Shown here: positions 18,625 through 27,872 of the stretch, piece after piece
Position numbering within the stretch: position 1 is the first letter of the stretch
Layout: each line of letters starts with the position of its first letter
Source of the DNA: Methylomonas methanica
Lineage (GTDB): Bacteria > Pseudomonadota > Gammaproteobacteria > Methylococcales > Methylomonadaceae
Assembly (NCBI RefSeq): GCF_001644035.1
Contig: NZ_LUUG01000063.1
Span: forward strand, 1-55,984
Direction: 5' to 3'
DNA: 55,984 bases
Notes under the pieces: generated by a model
What the model was told of the DNA's origin: nothing
Database searches by the model: none
The model's input: the letters and a program-made list of their open reading frames with translations, nothing else
Position numbers and translations under genes: made by a program

Positions 18625-18834
18625 TTAAGCCACTATATTCCTGACGCATTGCCGGGCAAAAACATTGATGGGTACGCTGCTGTTCAGATAACGGTTGAAC
18701 AATTCGTTAATAGTGACCGGATTGAGGTATACATAAATGCCGCAACCAGTGATGGCTATAAACTGCCTGCTTAAGGTTTCGATAAACACGATACGCAGTG
18801 TACTGATTTCGTTGACTTCATTGCTTGTTTTCAT
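18625..18834 (-). CDS. Small hypothetical protein, 69 aa
   Basis: The frame starts with ATG at 18834 behind a good ribosome binding site (GGGAGAG, 6 bases upstream), which is the main reason to call it. The product is soluble with one Cys and two predicted helices, and it includes the segment GCGIYVYLNPVTINELF. I do not recognise a family. It is convergent with the permease operon, separated by 59 bases, and divergent from ilvE by 400 bases. A short regulatory or toxin-antitoxin-like protein is conceivable, but there is no partner gene. Confidence 0.5.
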   Translation of the reverse strand: MKTSNEVNEISTLRIVFIETLSRQFIAITGCGIYVYLNPVTINELFNRYLNSSVPINVFARQCVRNIVA

Positions 18835-19240
18835 GACGCTCTCCCGAACATGCCGATTTGACTCATTTCATCTTAAGCATAAGTGACGCCAACAAACTAA
18901 AGCCTATAAAAATCATAGCCATAACATTTCCTAACTATCTCTGACATCAGGCTTTAACTAAATATTGACGTTGAGTTTAATTTATCCCAAACAATGCCCC
19001 CCTGTCGGTGGTCGATGCCACGAAGAATCAGTGAATTATTTCACTCTCGCACTCCCCGCATCTTAGGCCTCGCCCTTGGATAGAGACAATTCGGTCAAAT
19101 ACCTAAAGCCCTGCGGCGCCACCCAAAACCATGGACTTCTGCGCGGCCTGTATTGCCTGACACCGCTTTATAGTACAATTTCCGTCACTTTTAAGCCGAC
19201 GCGGCGCAGCACCAATCATTAAACAATACAGGTTCAGACG
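18835..19240. other. Divergent spacer before ilvE
   Basis: No gene is seen. TACAAT at 19174-19179 with TTGCCT at 19153-19158 could form an ilvE promoter, but the 15-base spacing is short. No leader peptide with branched-chain codons or riboswitch is evident. Confidence 0.35.
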
Positions 19241-20167
19241 ATGACAACGATGGATGATAGAGACGGGTTTATATGGCTAGACGGAAAATGGGTTGATTGG
19301 CGCGATGCGAAAGTCCATGTATTGACTCACACCCTGCATTACGGCTGCGGCGTCTTCGAGGGCTTACGCGCGTATAAAACCGAAAACGGCACCGCGATTT
19401 TCAAACTGGCCGAGCATACAGATCGTCTGTTTCGTTCCGCGCATATCATGAATATGAAAATGCCGTTTTCGAAAGAAGAAATCAATCAAGCCCATCGTGA
19501 TGCCGTCGCTAAAAACAATCTGGACAGCGCCTACATCCGCAGCATGGTGTTCTTCGGCTCTGAAGGCATGGGCCTGCGCGCAGATAATTTGAAAGTACAC
19601 GTCATGGTCGCGGCCTGGACCTGGGGCGCGTATCTCGGCGCGGAAAACATGGAAAAAGGCATCCGCATCCGCACCTCGTCTTACACCCGTAACCACGTCA
19701 ACAGCACGATGTGCAAAGCCAAGGCCAACGGTAATTACATCAACTCGATCCTGGCCTTGCAGGAAGCCTTATCCACCGGTTACGACGAAGCACTATTGTT
19801 AGACCACGAAGGTTTCTGTGCGGAAGGCAGCGGCGAGAATCTATTCATCGTCCGTAACGGTAAAATTTACACGCCGGAGACAACCTCGGCTCTGGAAGGC
19901 ATTACCCGCGATACCTTGATCACCATCGCCCGTGAACAAGGCTATGAAGTGATCGAAAAACGTATTACCCGCGACGAAGTCTACGTTGCAGACGAAGCTT
20001 TCTTCACCGGTTCCGCCGCCGAAGTCACGCCGATTCGTCAATACGACAACCGCGACATCGGTTCCGGCAGCCGCGGCCCTATCACCGAAAAACTGCAAGC
20101 ACTGTATTTCGACTACGTTCAGGGCCGTCGCGCCGACCATAAGGAATGGTTGACGCTCGTTTCTTAA
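19241..20167 (+). CDS. ilvE: Branched-chain amino acid aminotransferase
   Basis: IlvE catalyses the last step of Leu, Ile and Val synthesis and the first step of their breakdown, with pyridoxal phosphate. The 308-residue fold-type IV transaminase shows HYGCGVFEGLRAY (about 35-47), RMVFFGSEGMGL-like segments, the PLP-binding Lys in CKAKANGNY (about 160), and the cofactor phosphate region GEN and TGSAAEVTPI. The adjacent heptosyltransferase genes begin directly at the stop codon, so the three genes are probably cotranscribed. Confidence 0.95.
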   Translation: MTTMDDRDGFIWLDGKWVDWRDAKVHVLTHTLHYGCGVFEGLRAYKTENGTAIFKLAEHTDRLFRSAHIMNMKMPFSKEEINQAHRDAVAKNNLDSAYIRSMVFFGSEGMGLRADNLKVHVMVAAWTWGAYLGAENMEKGIRIRTSSYTRNHVNSTMCKAKANGNYINSILALQEALSTGYDEALLLDHEGFCAEGSGENLFIVRNGKIYTPETTSALEGITRDTLITIAREQGYEVIEKRITRDEVYVADEAFFTGSAAEVTPIRQYDNRDIGSGSRGPITEKLQALYFDYVQGRRADHKEWLTLVS

Positions 20168-21247
20168 GTGACGGCGCAGCCTTATAAAATCCTGGTCGTC
20201 GGCCCGTCCTGGGTCGGCGACATGGTGATGGCGCAAAGCCTGTTCATCGCCCTCAAGCAACAACGCCCCGATTGCCATATCGACGTGCTGGCCCCGGCTT
20301 GGTCCTTGCCGCTACTGGAACGCATGCCGGAAGTTAATAAAGGTCTGACGATGCCGCAGGGACACGGGCAGTTTGATTTGCGCGGGCGTATCCGTATCGG
20401 CCGGCAATTGCAAAGTCATCATTACGATCAGGCGATTGTGCTGCCTAACTCCTGGAAATCGGCGCTGATTCCGTTTTTTGCGCACGTTCCCAAACGGACC
20501 GGTTTTCTCGGCGAACTGCGCCGGGGTTTGTTGAACGATGTGCGCACGCTCGATAAGACAGTGCTGACCATGACCGTACAGCGTTTTGTGGCACTGGGTT
20601 TACCGGACGAAGCACCTCAGCCGCCAACTTACGACGTTCCAAAGTTGATGATCACGACCGAGCAACAATTAAACGTCTGCCGGAAATTCGAGATTACCGG
20701 TGCGGATTTAATCGAAATCCCCCCGCCCAGCGCTCTGCTTGAGGGGGCGGGGGAACTACGCCCTATTGTCAGTAAAATCCTGGCACTTTGTCCGGGCGCG
20801 GAATACGGTCCGGCCAAGCGCTGGCCGAGCGAACATTACGCTACTGTCGCCCGGCAAAAGGAAGAACAAGGCTGGCAAGTCTGGTTATTCGGTTCCGATA
20901 AGGACAAAGCCGTTGCGGAGCACATTAATGATTTATCGGGTGGTATTTGCCGCAATTTCGCCGGCATTACCTCACTGGCCGATGCGGTCGATTTACTGTC
21001 CCTGGCCGATGCGGTCGTCAGCAACGATTCCGGTCTGATGCACGTCGCTGCCGCACTGGATAAAAAATTAATTGCGGTATACGGCTCTTCCGACCCCGGT
21101 TTTACCCCGCCGCTGCATCCCAAGGCAGAGATCCTGGATTTACATCTGGATTGTTCGCCGTGTTTTAAGCGTGAGTGTCCGTTGGGCCATACTCGCTGCT
21201 TAACGGAAATCCGGCCGGAGCAGGTTCTGGCAGCGCTGGACGCCTAA
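20168..21247 (+). CDS. waaF: ADP-heptose--LPS heptosyltransferase II
   Basis: WaaF adds the second heptose to the inner core of lipopolysaccharide at the cytoplasmic face. The 359-residue GT9 enzyme starts with GTG immediately after the ilvE stop and shows ILVVGPSWVGDMVMAQ, NSWKSALIPFFA, CPGAEYGPAKRWP, and the nucleotide-binding DSGLMHVAAAL. Compared with enterobacterial WaaF it carries about 20 extra residues (roughly 181-203) just before the CPGAEYGP motif, and this segment is encoded by a GC-rich palindrome. WaaC follows 3 bases later. Confidence 0.93.
   Translation: MTAQPYKILVVGPSWVGDMVMAQSLFIALKQQRPDCHIDVLAPAWSLPLLERMPEVNKGLTMPQGHGQFDLRGRIRIGRQLQSHHYDQAIVLPNSWKSALIPFFAHVPKRTGFLGELRRGLLNDVRTLDKTVLTMTVQRFVALGLPDEAPQPPTYDVPKLMITTEQQLNVCRKFEITGADLIEIPPPSALLEGAGELRPIVSKILALCPGAEYGPAKRWPSEHYATVARQKEEQGWQVWLFGSDKDKAVAEHINDLSGGICRNFAGITSLADAVDLLSLADAVVSNDSGLMHVAAALDKKLIAVYGSSDPGFTPPLHPKAEILDLHLDCSPCFKRECPLGHTRCLTEIRPEQVLAALDA
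20720..20753. repeat. GC-rich palindrome inside waaF
   Basis: Arms CCCCCGCCC (20720-20728) and GGGCGGGGG (20745-20753) enclose 16 bases. The element lies in frame within waaF and encodes the PPPSALLEGAGE segment, which seems additional relative to other WaaF proteins. It resembles intergenic palindromes that became part of a coding region. Confidence 0.55.
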
Positions 21248-21250
21248 TCG

Positions 21251-22261
21251 ATGAAAATTGCCATCGTCAAGCTCTCGGCGCTGGGCGACATCGTCCATGC
21301 GATGGCAGCGTTGCAATTCATCAAAGCCGCGTTGCCGCTGGCGCAAATCGACTGGATCGTCGAGGAACGCTTCGCCGGCGTACTAGCCGACAATCCGCAT
21401 CTGAACAACGTGTTGGGTGTGAATTTAAAAGCCCTGAAAACCGACAAATGGCGCATCTTTGCCGAGATAAACAAAATACGCGGTTATGCCGAGCAGGTAT
21501 ACGACTTAGTCATCGATGCACAAGGTTTAATTAAATCCGCGTTGGTCTCGCGTTTGCTGTCGGCAAACTGCGTGGGGTTCGATCAGGACTCGATCCGGGA
21601 AAAATGGGCCGCCTTATTTTACAACCGGCATGTGGCCTACCCTTACGACGCCAACACTATTGATCGCAATGTCGCCGTGCTGACCCAACCGCTGGGGCTG
21701 AATGTGACACCCGCGCAAATTCAGGAAAAGCAGCCGTTTTTGTTTTTTCAGCCGCCGCAAACGCCGTTGGATGAGTATTTTCCAGCCGGTCAACCCAACG
21801 TCATTCTGGTGATAGGCTCGACCTGGCCCAGCCGTAACTACCCCTTAGAAAAATTTCTTCAGGTAATCTTTGGACTGGAAGCCAACTTTCTGATCTGCTG
21901 GGGCAACGAGAAAGAACACTGGATGGCGCAGTGGCTGGCCGAACGTAGTCTGGCGCGGGTATTACCGCAATTAAGCCTCAACGATTTGAAAGCCGCGCTC
22001 GCCAGGGCCGACTTAGTGATCGGTAACGATACCGGGCCGACGCATATGGCTTGGGGTTTGAATCGGCCGTCGATTACCTTGTTTGGACCAACGCCGGTCA
22101 GCCGGATTTACCAAACCGACATCAATAAGGCGTTGAAGTCGCCTTCACAGGTCAATCCGTTCAAACTGGATAAAAACGATTTCTCCATTGCAGAAATCGA
22201 CCCGCGCGCCGTGATTGCCCTAAGCAACGAGCTGTTCGGCAAGACTCAGCAGTATGCCTAA
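21251..22261 (+). CDS. waaC: ADP-heptose--LPS heptosyltransferase I
   Basis: WaaC attaches the first heptose to Kdo2-lipid A. The 336-residue GT9 protein has the typical start MKIAIVKLSALGDIVHAMA, then WIVEERFAGVL, DAQGLIKSAL, and the C-terminal donor site GNDTGPTHMAWGLNRPSITLFGPT. Family length is about 320-340. It follows waaF by 3 bases and ends 12 bases before the convergent DUF3391 gene, with no separate terminator visible. Confidence 0.94.
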   Translation: MKIAIVKLSALGDIVHAMAALQFIKAALPLAQIDWIVEERFAGVLADNPHLNNVLGVNLKALKTDKWRIFAEINKIRGYAEQVYDLVIDAQGLIKSALVSRLLSANCVGFDQDSIREKWAALFYNRHVAYPYDANTIDRNVAVLTQPLGLNVTPAQIQEKQPFLFFQPPQTPLDEYFPAGQPNVILVIGSTWPSRNYPLEKFLQVIFGLEANFLICWGNEKEHWMAQWLAERSLARVLPQLSLNDLKAALARADLVIGNDTGPTHMAWGLNRPSITLFGPTPVSRIYQTDINKALKSPSQVNPFKLDKNDFSIAEIDPRAVIALSNELFGKTQQYA

Positions 22262-22273
22262 GTTTTTGGCTGG

Positions 22274-22792
22274 CTAAGTTTTTTCCAGTTCGACAAACAT
22301 TTTCAGCAATTCGATAATCGGTTCGTCGCTAGCCAATACCCTGACTATCTTGATCTGATTTTGCTGCTCATTGGCCAGATCGAGCAAACGCTCTTGAAAC
22401 AGCAATTGTTTCTGCGGATTGGTGATCACCTTCACTAGCGGGCTTTGGGGAACTTGTGAATGTCCCTGGACCACCACTGCCAGTTCGCCAGTCTGTAGTT
22501 CGACGATGCAATTAACAGGGTAAGCAGAATCATTTTCCTCGGCGCGGCTGCGCATCTCCGTAGCCGCAGAACCGCCGGAATCGATTATGTCGGTTTCAGC
22601 GGGCTTATCCACGTCGATACCTTTACCGGTATCGATAGAAACAGTTTGGCAATACTCTTTTAAAGTATTAATTTGTTTATCTGATGAAATCAGAAATTTA
22701 GTACGGAAAAAAGGTGTATCTATCCATTTCCGATCAGTGCCGCAAACAAACATACCTTTTCTGAGCTGGTTAATATTAATTTTTTTAACCAT
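22274..22792 (-). CDS. DUF3391 protein lacking the HD-GYP core
   Basis: The 172-residue protein keeps the two ends of its neighbour but not the middle. Residues 4-60 match the DUF3391 N-domain that precedes HD-GYP domains (KININQLRKGMFV, then DTPFF). Residues about 100-165 match the C-terminal region of the adjacent 407-residue HD-GYP protein (IVELQTGELAVVVQ against LVELSSGEIGLIVE). No HD or GYP residues exist, so it cannot hydrolyse c-di-GMP. ATG 22792 is used; a TTG four codons upstream is less likely. It lies 45 bases downstream of the HD-GYP gene on the same strand. I infer an internal-deletion paralogue that may compete with or dock to the full-length protein. Confidence 0.75.
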   Translation of the reverse strand: MVKKININQLRKGMFVCGTDRKWIDTPFFRTKFLISSDKQINTLKEYCQTVSIDTGKGIDVDKPAETDIIDSGGSAATEMRSRAEENDSAYPVNCIVELQTGELAVVVQGHSQVPQSPLVKVITNPQKQLLFQERLLDLANEQQNQIKIVRVLASDEPIIELLKMFVELEKT

Positions 22793-22837
22793 TGTTAAAA
22801 ACAATATCCAGGGAATTTTATTTAAAGAACTAAAACC

Positions 22838-24061
22838 TTAGCCAACTACCGCATATTCTTTAGTAAACTTGCCATCTTGATAATACTTGGCCAAATCGAC
22901 ACCGCAGTCCTGAGGCCTTATTACTTGTTTGACACCATAGCGTTTACCGCTTGCATCGGCAAGATTCAGCGATAAATCAAGTATTTTTTCTTCGATAGGG
23001 TTTTTATTCCCATCCTGAATTAGCAAGATTTTCGGCTTAAGCCGATCAGCTTTATTTTGCTCAACTATCAAGCCAATCTCGCCACTACTTAATTCGACTA
23101 AATTACCTTGCGGATAAAAGCCGATGCAGTTGATAAATTGAGTGACATAATTAGCTTCAAATTGATGATTCATACCTTTCACCAAAATTCCCAACGCCAT
23201 AAGATGCGGCTTACCTCGCTGATACACCCGGTCGCTGGTAATGGCATCGTAGGTATCGACAACCGCTACCATCTTGGTAAATATCGACAGCGTCGTTTTG
23301 TTCAAACCTCTCGGATAACCGGTACCGGCCAAATGCTCGTGATGGTCGTAGGCAACGTCTACAGCACCGGGATATACATTACGAGCGGACATTAAAACGT
23401 TGCGCCCGTATAGCGTGTGCTTACGCATGATGTCCATCTCGTAGTCTTCTAAAGAGCCGGGCTTATTGAGTATTTCCAGCGGCACTTTCATTTTGCCGAC
23501 ATCGTGCATCAAGCCGCAAAAACCCAGTTTATTCAGTTCTTCCACTGATAAATTTAACTCACGGCCTAACAGAATCGACAAGATGCAAACATTCATACTA
23601 TGTTGCGCGGTATATTGATCCTGATCTTTAATTTGAGTCAGCAGCAGCATCGTATCAGGGTTTTCCAATACTTTATCCACACACTCGGAAACGGCTTGTT
23701 TAACTGCGCTGACACTAAATTGATTACCGAAACGAATATCGTCCATCACCGTTTTAATTAAATTACCGGTGCGTTGATAAGTATTAGCGGTTTGATTGAA
23801 CGACCTGGCAAAACTCAAATGTTTCCGCGCTTCAGTATTTCTGGTTGGAATCGCACCAGAAAAAGACTTTTGATATTTAACGTCGATATAGACATAATCG
23901 CAAATCGCCTGAATGGCCTGGATATCCGCATGGCTTTCAATAACGATTCTATCCAATAAAAAAGGTGAATCTTCCGTCGGCGCTTCCAGACGGCTTACGC
24001 ACATACCCACTCTCAGTTCATACACATGAATTCTGAGTATTCCATCCTCTTTATCTGCCAT
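22838..24061 (-). CDS. HD-GYP domain c-di-GMP phosphodiesterase with DUF3391
   Basis: A cytosolic 407-residue protein. DUF3391 lies at about 5-120, and the HD-GYP domain at about 145-320 with HDVGK (His186, Asp187), the HHEHLAGTGYP signature (GYP 248-250) and DTYDAITSDR. A C-terminal small domain follows at 330-400. These residues form the di-iron site that degrades c-di-GMP to pGpG or GMP. Its closest relative in the window is the 441-residue protein at 37.6-38.9 kb. Upstream is a 670-base gene-free region that holds its promoter. Confidence 0.92.
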   Translation of the reverse strand: MADKEDGILRIHVYELRVGMCVSRLEAPTEDSPFLLDRIVIESHADIQAIQAICDYVYIDVKYQKSFSGAIPTRNTEARKHLSFARSFNQTANTYQRTGNLIKTVMDDIRFGNQFSVSAVKQAVSECVDKVLENPDTMLLLTQIKDQDQYTAQHSMNVCILSILLGRELNLSVEELNKLGFCGLMHDVGKMKVPLEILNKPGSLEDYEMDIMRKHTLYGRNVLMSARNVYPGAVDVAYDHHEHLAGTGYPRGLNKTTLSIFTKMVAVVDTYDAITSDRVYQRGKPHLMALGILVKGMNHQFEANYVTQFINCIGFYPQGNLVELSSGEIGLIVEQNKADRLKPKILLIQDGNKNPIEEKILDLSLNLADASGKRYGVKQVIRPQDCGVDLAKYYQDGKFTKEYAVVG

Positions 24062-24738
24062 ACCAATCCAATCGGGGATTTGTGGAAATCCAAAAATTTG
24101 AAAAATAGCCGCAAAACGGCATCTGAGGAAATTGCGCCCGACTCGCCTAGGACGTCAGTCTGCAAGGATACATAGAACGCTCGGTCTTGTCCGAACAAAA
24201 AGCCGGCAAACCGGCGAGGGATCACAAATCCAATTGGAGTTTTAGTATAGGCGAAGCATATTTTATCGTGGCTTAATATCTCGGATTTGAAGGCTACTCC
24301 TACAACCGATTTGCTAATCACTTTCGGTTCAGGTAAAGGGCTTTGGTAAGCGCGCCTTCGGTTATTAATCCGACATAATGTCGGACTGGAGGCCAGCCTT
24401 TACAGCCGTTAGCAAATTTAGAATTGCTTGATTTTTGGATTGGTTTAAACTGGCAGCTCGCCGATATTTACTGTTTAGGCACCAGAGCAGACCAGCCAGC
24501 GCGGATCTTGGGCTCTACGGCCTGAAATGGGCTATCAATTAAGTCTTGAGCAAGCAAGACTCCCACTGAAGTTAGCAGTCAGTATCGACAATACTAAACC
24601 CGACATTCGTTTAATTGCCCGTAACCGAAGCTGACTGACACAGCCTTCGCCTCGGCGTTAAAAATTTTCTAAAAATCCGCAAAGCGGACTACAACAAAAA
24701 CTATAACCTGCGGACTTAGCGCCAGGGAGAAAATCGTG
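24062..24738. other. Divergent regulatory region between HD-GYP and Wzz-like genes
   Basis: Almost 680 bases without a credible gene between divergent genes. It contains nested inverted repeats (GTAAAGG at 24333-24339 with CCTTTAC at 24397-24403, and a 17-base palindrome inside). Purine-rich AGGGAGA at 24724-24730 is the ribosome binding site of the next gene. Confidence 0.5.
24369..24385. promoter_or_regulatory. 17-base perfect palindrome, possible operator
   Basis: TCCGACAT-A-ATGTCGGA is an exact dyad in the spacer between two divergent genes. It could be an operator for a dimeric regulator or the tip of a larger RNA structure formed by the flanking GTAAAGG/CCTTTAC arms. Confidence 0.4.
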
Positions 24739-26202
24739 ATGTTTCCATATCGCCATGATTTGCACATCGTCGGAGACGATTTTTACCGTTCCAATCCAAC
24801 GCCTTGGCCACGCCGCTTAAGGCGCAGAACCTTATTTTTACTGGTACTTCTGCCTTTGCTGTTGATTACCGAAACCTATGTCTTTCTACAGCCGGCCATT
24901 TTTGAAAGCCAAGCCTTGGTATTGACCACCGCAGCAACCGACATTGATCAAACTCATGCGGAAGCGGATCTGGAGCACGTCAACATTCAAAAGCAGGTCT
25001 TGCTGGGCCAACCGGTATTGGAAAAAACCGCCGAGACGCTAAAACAACAGAAAGATATCGACCACCCCACTGTCAACCAATTGAAAGCACTATTCCAAGT
25101 AAAACCGGTAGTGGAAACCAATCTGGTGCAATTAGCCGCGGAAGGTAATCATCCGCAATTTCTGCAGCTGGCCTTGAATACCTGGATCAAAACCTACCAG
25201 CAAATTCGCGCGGAGTACATCGCCGACATCACCGATAAAGCCAGTACCACGATTAATTCGGAATTGACTCGCATAGAACAGCAAGTGCGCGACAAACGTC
25301 AGGAGATTGAATCGTTTAGATTGCAGCACGACATCCTCTCCCTGGAAAGTACCGATAACGAGGCCCACGCCCGCTTACAAGGTTTAAATAATTCCTTGAA
25401 TGCGGCGTTGGAAGAAGAAGCCAAAGCCAAGGCCAAACTGGACGCCATTCGTGCGGCCATCGCCGAAGGCAAAGCCGTGGTGCCGGAAGCCGATTCGCAA
25501 AGTCTGGCGGTGTTAACCCAGCAAGCCGAGCGCCTGCGCGAACGCCTGGAAGCGCAAAGAAGCCAATACACCGACGAATACATCGAATTTCACCCCAGCT
25601 TGCGCAACTTAAAAACCCAACTGGCCGAGCTGGATGAAAAAATCGCCAGCAAGGAGCAAGCGGGCTCGACCTATGCGACGCAAGAAGCCGAAAACGCTTA
25701 CGGCGCCGCGCATCGCACCGTGCTGACCATTCAAAAACAAATGGCCGAGCACAAACAAAAAGCTGCCGAATACACCAATCAATTCGCCAAACACAAAGCC
25801 ATGCAGGAAGAGCTGGTTAAATTGGAGGAATTATTACAGCAAACTAAACAACGACTGGTGGAGATCGACGTCAAACAGCGCCAAAGCAATCCGCAACTGG
25901 ACGTGGTGGATTGGGCCTCACTACCCGACAAGCCGGTGAGACCCGATTACGGCCAAGACGCCAGCATTGCCTGCATCGCCAGCCTGGTAATCGCGCTAAT
26001 CGTGGTCTGGCTTAACGATTATCTGAACAAGGAACCGACCCTAACCACTATCAATTCCGTTACCGAATTTAAACTCTACCAAGGGAACGAGTCCAAACTG
26101 GAAAACGGGGCAAGCAAGGAACCCCTGGGATTTGAGCGGGTAAACAGGCTGCGCCGCGCTGACGATCCCAAGCAATTACCGGACGAAACCACCGACTCAT
26201 AG
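24739..26202 (+). CDS. Wzz/GumC-type polysaccharide chain-length protein
   Basis: An inner-membrane polysaccharide co-polymerase (487 residues). Membrane segment 1 is at about 30-49, a Wzz domain at 60-180, a long coiled coil at about 155-370, the PxxP-rich segment LPDKPVRPDY (about 392-401), and membrane segment 2 at about 408-428. The C-terminal cytosolic tail of about 55 residues has no tyrosine-kinase Walker motifs, so any BY-kinase must be separate. ATG 24739 is chosen because AGGGAGA sits 8 bases before it; a GTG lies one codon upstream. No glycosyltransferase, Wzx or Wzy gene flanks it. Confidence 0.85.
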   Translation: MFPYRHDLHIVGDDFYRSNPTPWPRRLRRRTLFLLVLLPLLLITETYVFLQPAIFESQALVLTTAATDIDQTHAEADLEHVNIQKQVLLGQPVLEKTAETLKQQKDIDHPTVNQLKALFQVKPVVETNLVQLAAEGNHPQFLQLALNTWIKTYQQIRAEYIADITDKASTTINSELTRIEQQVRDKRQEIESFRLQHDILSLESTDNEAHARLQGLNNSLNAALEEEAKAKAKLDAIRAAIAEGKAVVPEADSQSLAVLTQQAERLRERLEAQRSQYTDEYIEFHPSLRNLKTQLAELDEKIASKEQAGSTYATQEAENAYGAAHRTVLTIQKQMAEHKQKAAEYTNQFAKHKAMQEELVKLEELLQQTKQRLVEIDVKQRQSNPQLDVVDWASLPDKPVRPDYGQDASIACIASLVIALIVVWLNDYLNKEPTLTTINSVTEFKLYQGNESKLENGASKEPLGFERVNRLRRADDPKQLPDETTDS

Positions 26203-26264
26203 CTGCGACGCGGCAACAATGCTAAAATCCGCCGTTCGATCAACTTCATTCAAACAGGAAACCA

Positions 26265-26540
26265 ATGAGCCAAATTACCGTTGAACATAACCCTAGCGAG
26301 GAACGTTTACAGGAGCTGGGCGTATCAAGCTGGCCTATCTGGGAAAAAGAAATTTCCACGTTCACCATCGATTTCGACGAAACCGAAACCGCTTATGTAC
26401 TGGAAGGCGAAATTATTGTTACCCCAGTCGGCGGCGAGCCGGTGCGGATTTTACCGGGCGACTTGGTGATGTTTCATGAAGGCCTGGATAGCCATTGGGA
26501 AGTGGTTAAACCCTTGCGCAAACACTACCACTACGATTGA
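26265..26540 (+). CDS. Small cupin-domain protein
   Basis: The 91-residue protein is a single cupin barrel (DUF861/Cupin_3-like): FTIDFDETETAYVLEGEIIVTP gives the first cupin motif, and LPGDLVMFHEGLDSHWEV the second. The usual metal-binding histidines of motif 1 are partly replaced (Tyr and Glu present), as in other DUF861 members. AGGAAACC lies just upstream of the ATG. The substrate is unknown. A strong terminator follows, so it ends its own transcript or that of the preceding gene. Confidence 0.85.
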   Translation: MSQITVEHNPSEERLQELGVSSWPIWEKEISTFTIDFDETETAYVLEGEIIVTPVGGEPVRILPGDLVMFHEGLDSHWEVVKPLRKHYHYD

Positions 26541-26566
26541 GCGTCGCCACATCGGCCGACAATCCG

Positions 26567-26595
26567 AAAAAAGGCATCTTCAGGATGCCTTTTTT
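26567..26595 (+). terminator. Rho-independent terminator after the cupin gene
   Basis: A 12-base stem AAAAAAGGCATC (26567-26578), loop TTCAG, GATGCCTTTTTT (26584-26595). The A- and T-rich flanks make it usable on both strands. It is 27 bases after the cupin stop. Confidence 0.9.
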
Positions 26596-26655
26596 AGTTG
26601 TGCCGGTAGACTTGGCTGACCGGCATGACGCCAGAACCCACTTACTGATATTCGC

Positions 26656-27870
26656 ATGGCTATGAACAAGGATCAGGATTATTCCGCATTACCGCGGAGG
26701 CCGCGCTGGCGCTGGGCAACCATACTTGCGTTGCTTGCCGCAGCAGGCGGGTATTATTTTTACCAAGCCGGACGGCAACATCAGGAGAACGCGGATTCCC
26801 GCCCCAACCAATACGAAAACACCCCGGTCAGTGTCGCAGTCGCTTTAACTCGGCAGGGCGATCTGCCGATTTACTTGAACGGCCTGGGCACGGTCACCCC
26901 TCTGCACACCGTCACGGTGCGCTCGCGGGTCGATGGCGAACTGATCCGGGTGGCATTTACCGAGGGTCAAGCGGTTAGGCAAGGCGAACTGCTCGCCGAA
27001 ATCGACCCCCGCCCTTATCAAGTGGCGGTGCAACAAGCCGAAGGCCAATTGCTGCGCGACGAAGCGCTGCTGAAAAACGCCGAAATCGACCAGGACCGCT
27101 ACCAAACCTTGCTGGAGCAAGATTCCATCGCCGCCCAGCAAACCGCCACTCAGGCCGCATTGGTCAAGCAATATCGCGGCACCGTCGAGATCGACCGCGC
27201 CCAACTCGACAATGCCAAGCTGCAACTCAGTTACGCCCGCATCACCGCGCCGGTCAGCGGCCGCATCGGTTTGCGACTGGTCGATCAGGGCAACATGGTC
27301 CGCGCCGGCGACGTGAATGGCCTGGCGGTGATTACCCAAGTCCAGCCCATTTCGGTGGTATTCAGCCTGCCGGAAGACGACATACCGGCAGTGATGCGCC
27401 GCTGGCGCTCCGGCGACACGCTGGTCATCGACGCTTACGACCGGGCCGGCCAGCAAAAACTGGCCAGCGGCAAACTGCTGGCGGTAGACAACCAGATCGA
27501 CGCCAGTACCGGCACGCTGAAATTAAAAGCTCAGTTCGATAACGAAGACCGCACCCTGTTCGCCAACCAGTTCGTCAACATCAAAATGCGTCTGGACACC
27601 TTGCGAGCGGCGACCTTGGCGCCTAGCGCAGCGATCCAGCACGGCGCCAACGGTGCGTTCGTGTATCTGGTGAAGGACGACAACAGCGTCACGGTACGGC
27701 GGGTAAAACCCGGACCGGCGGATGGCGAAACCGTCGCGATTCTGGAAGGTCTGGCTTCGAACGACAAGCTGGTGATCGACGGTGCCGACAAACTGCGCGA
27801 AGGCAGCCAAGTTAAGGTCATCGATAAAACCAAAGCAGCCGCTCCTGCCACCGGCAAAGCCGCCAACTGA
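26656..27870 (+). CDS. mdtA: RND efflux periplasmic adaptor, MdtA type
   Basis: A 404-residue membrane-fusion protein. A signal anchor lies at about 20-40, a lipoyl/barrel-sandwich domain is marked by [21 protein letters not shown] and [20 protein letters not shown], an alpha-hairpin runs between about 115 and 185, and the beta-barrel and membrane-proximal domains follow. It links the two inner-membrane pumps encoded directly downstream to an outer-membrane channel. No TolC-like gene is in the window. It stands 2 bases before mdtB. Confidence 0.92.
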   Translation: MAMNKDQDYSALPRRPRWRWATILALLAAAGGYYFYQAGRQHQENADSRPNQYENTPVSVAVALTRQGDLPIYLNGLGTVTPLHTVTVRSRVDGELIRVAFTEGQAVRQGELLAEIDPRPYQVAVQQAEGQLLRDEALLKNAEIDQDRYQTLLEQDSIAAQQTATQAALVKQYRGTVEIDRAQLDNAKLQLSYARITAPVSGRIGLRLVDQGNMVRAGDVNGLAVITQVQPISVVFSLPEDDIPAVMRRWRSGDTLVIDAYDRAGQQKLASGKLLAVDNQIDASTGTLKLKAQFDNEDRTLFANQFVNIKMRLDTLRAATLAPSAAIQHGANGAFVYLVKDDNSVTVRRVKPGPADGETVAILEGLASNDKLVIDGADKLREGSQVKVIDKTKAAAPATGKAAN

Positions 27871-27872
27871 AC

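Noticed and set aside
24013..24321. Minus-strand frame of 102 codons upstream of the HD-GYP gene
   Set aside because: It overlaps the start of the HD-GYP gene, lacks a ribosome binding site, and its composition is unlike a protein.
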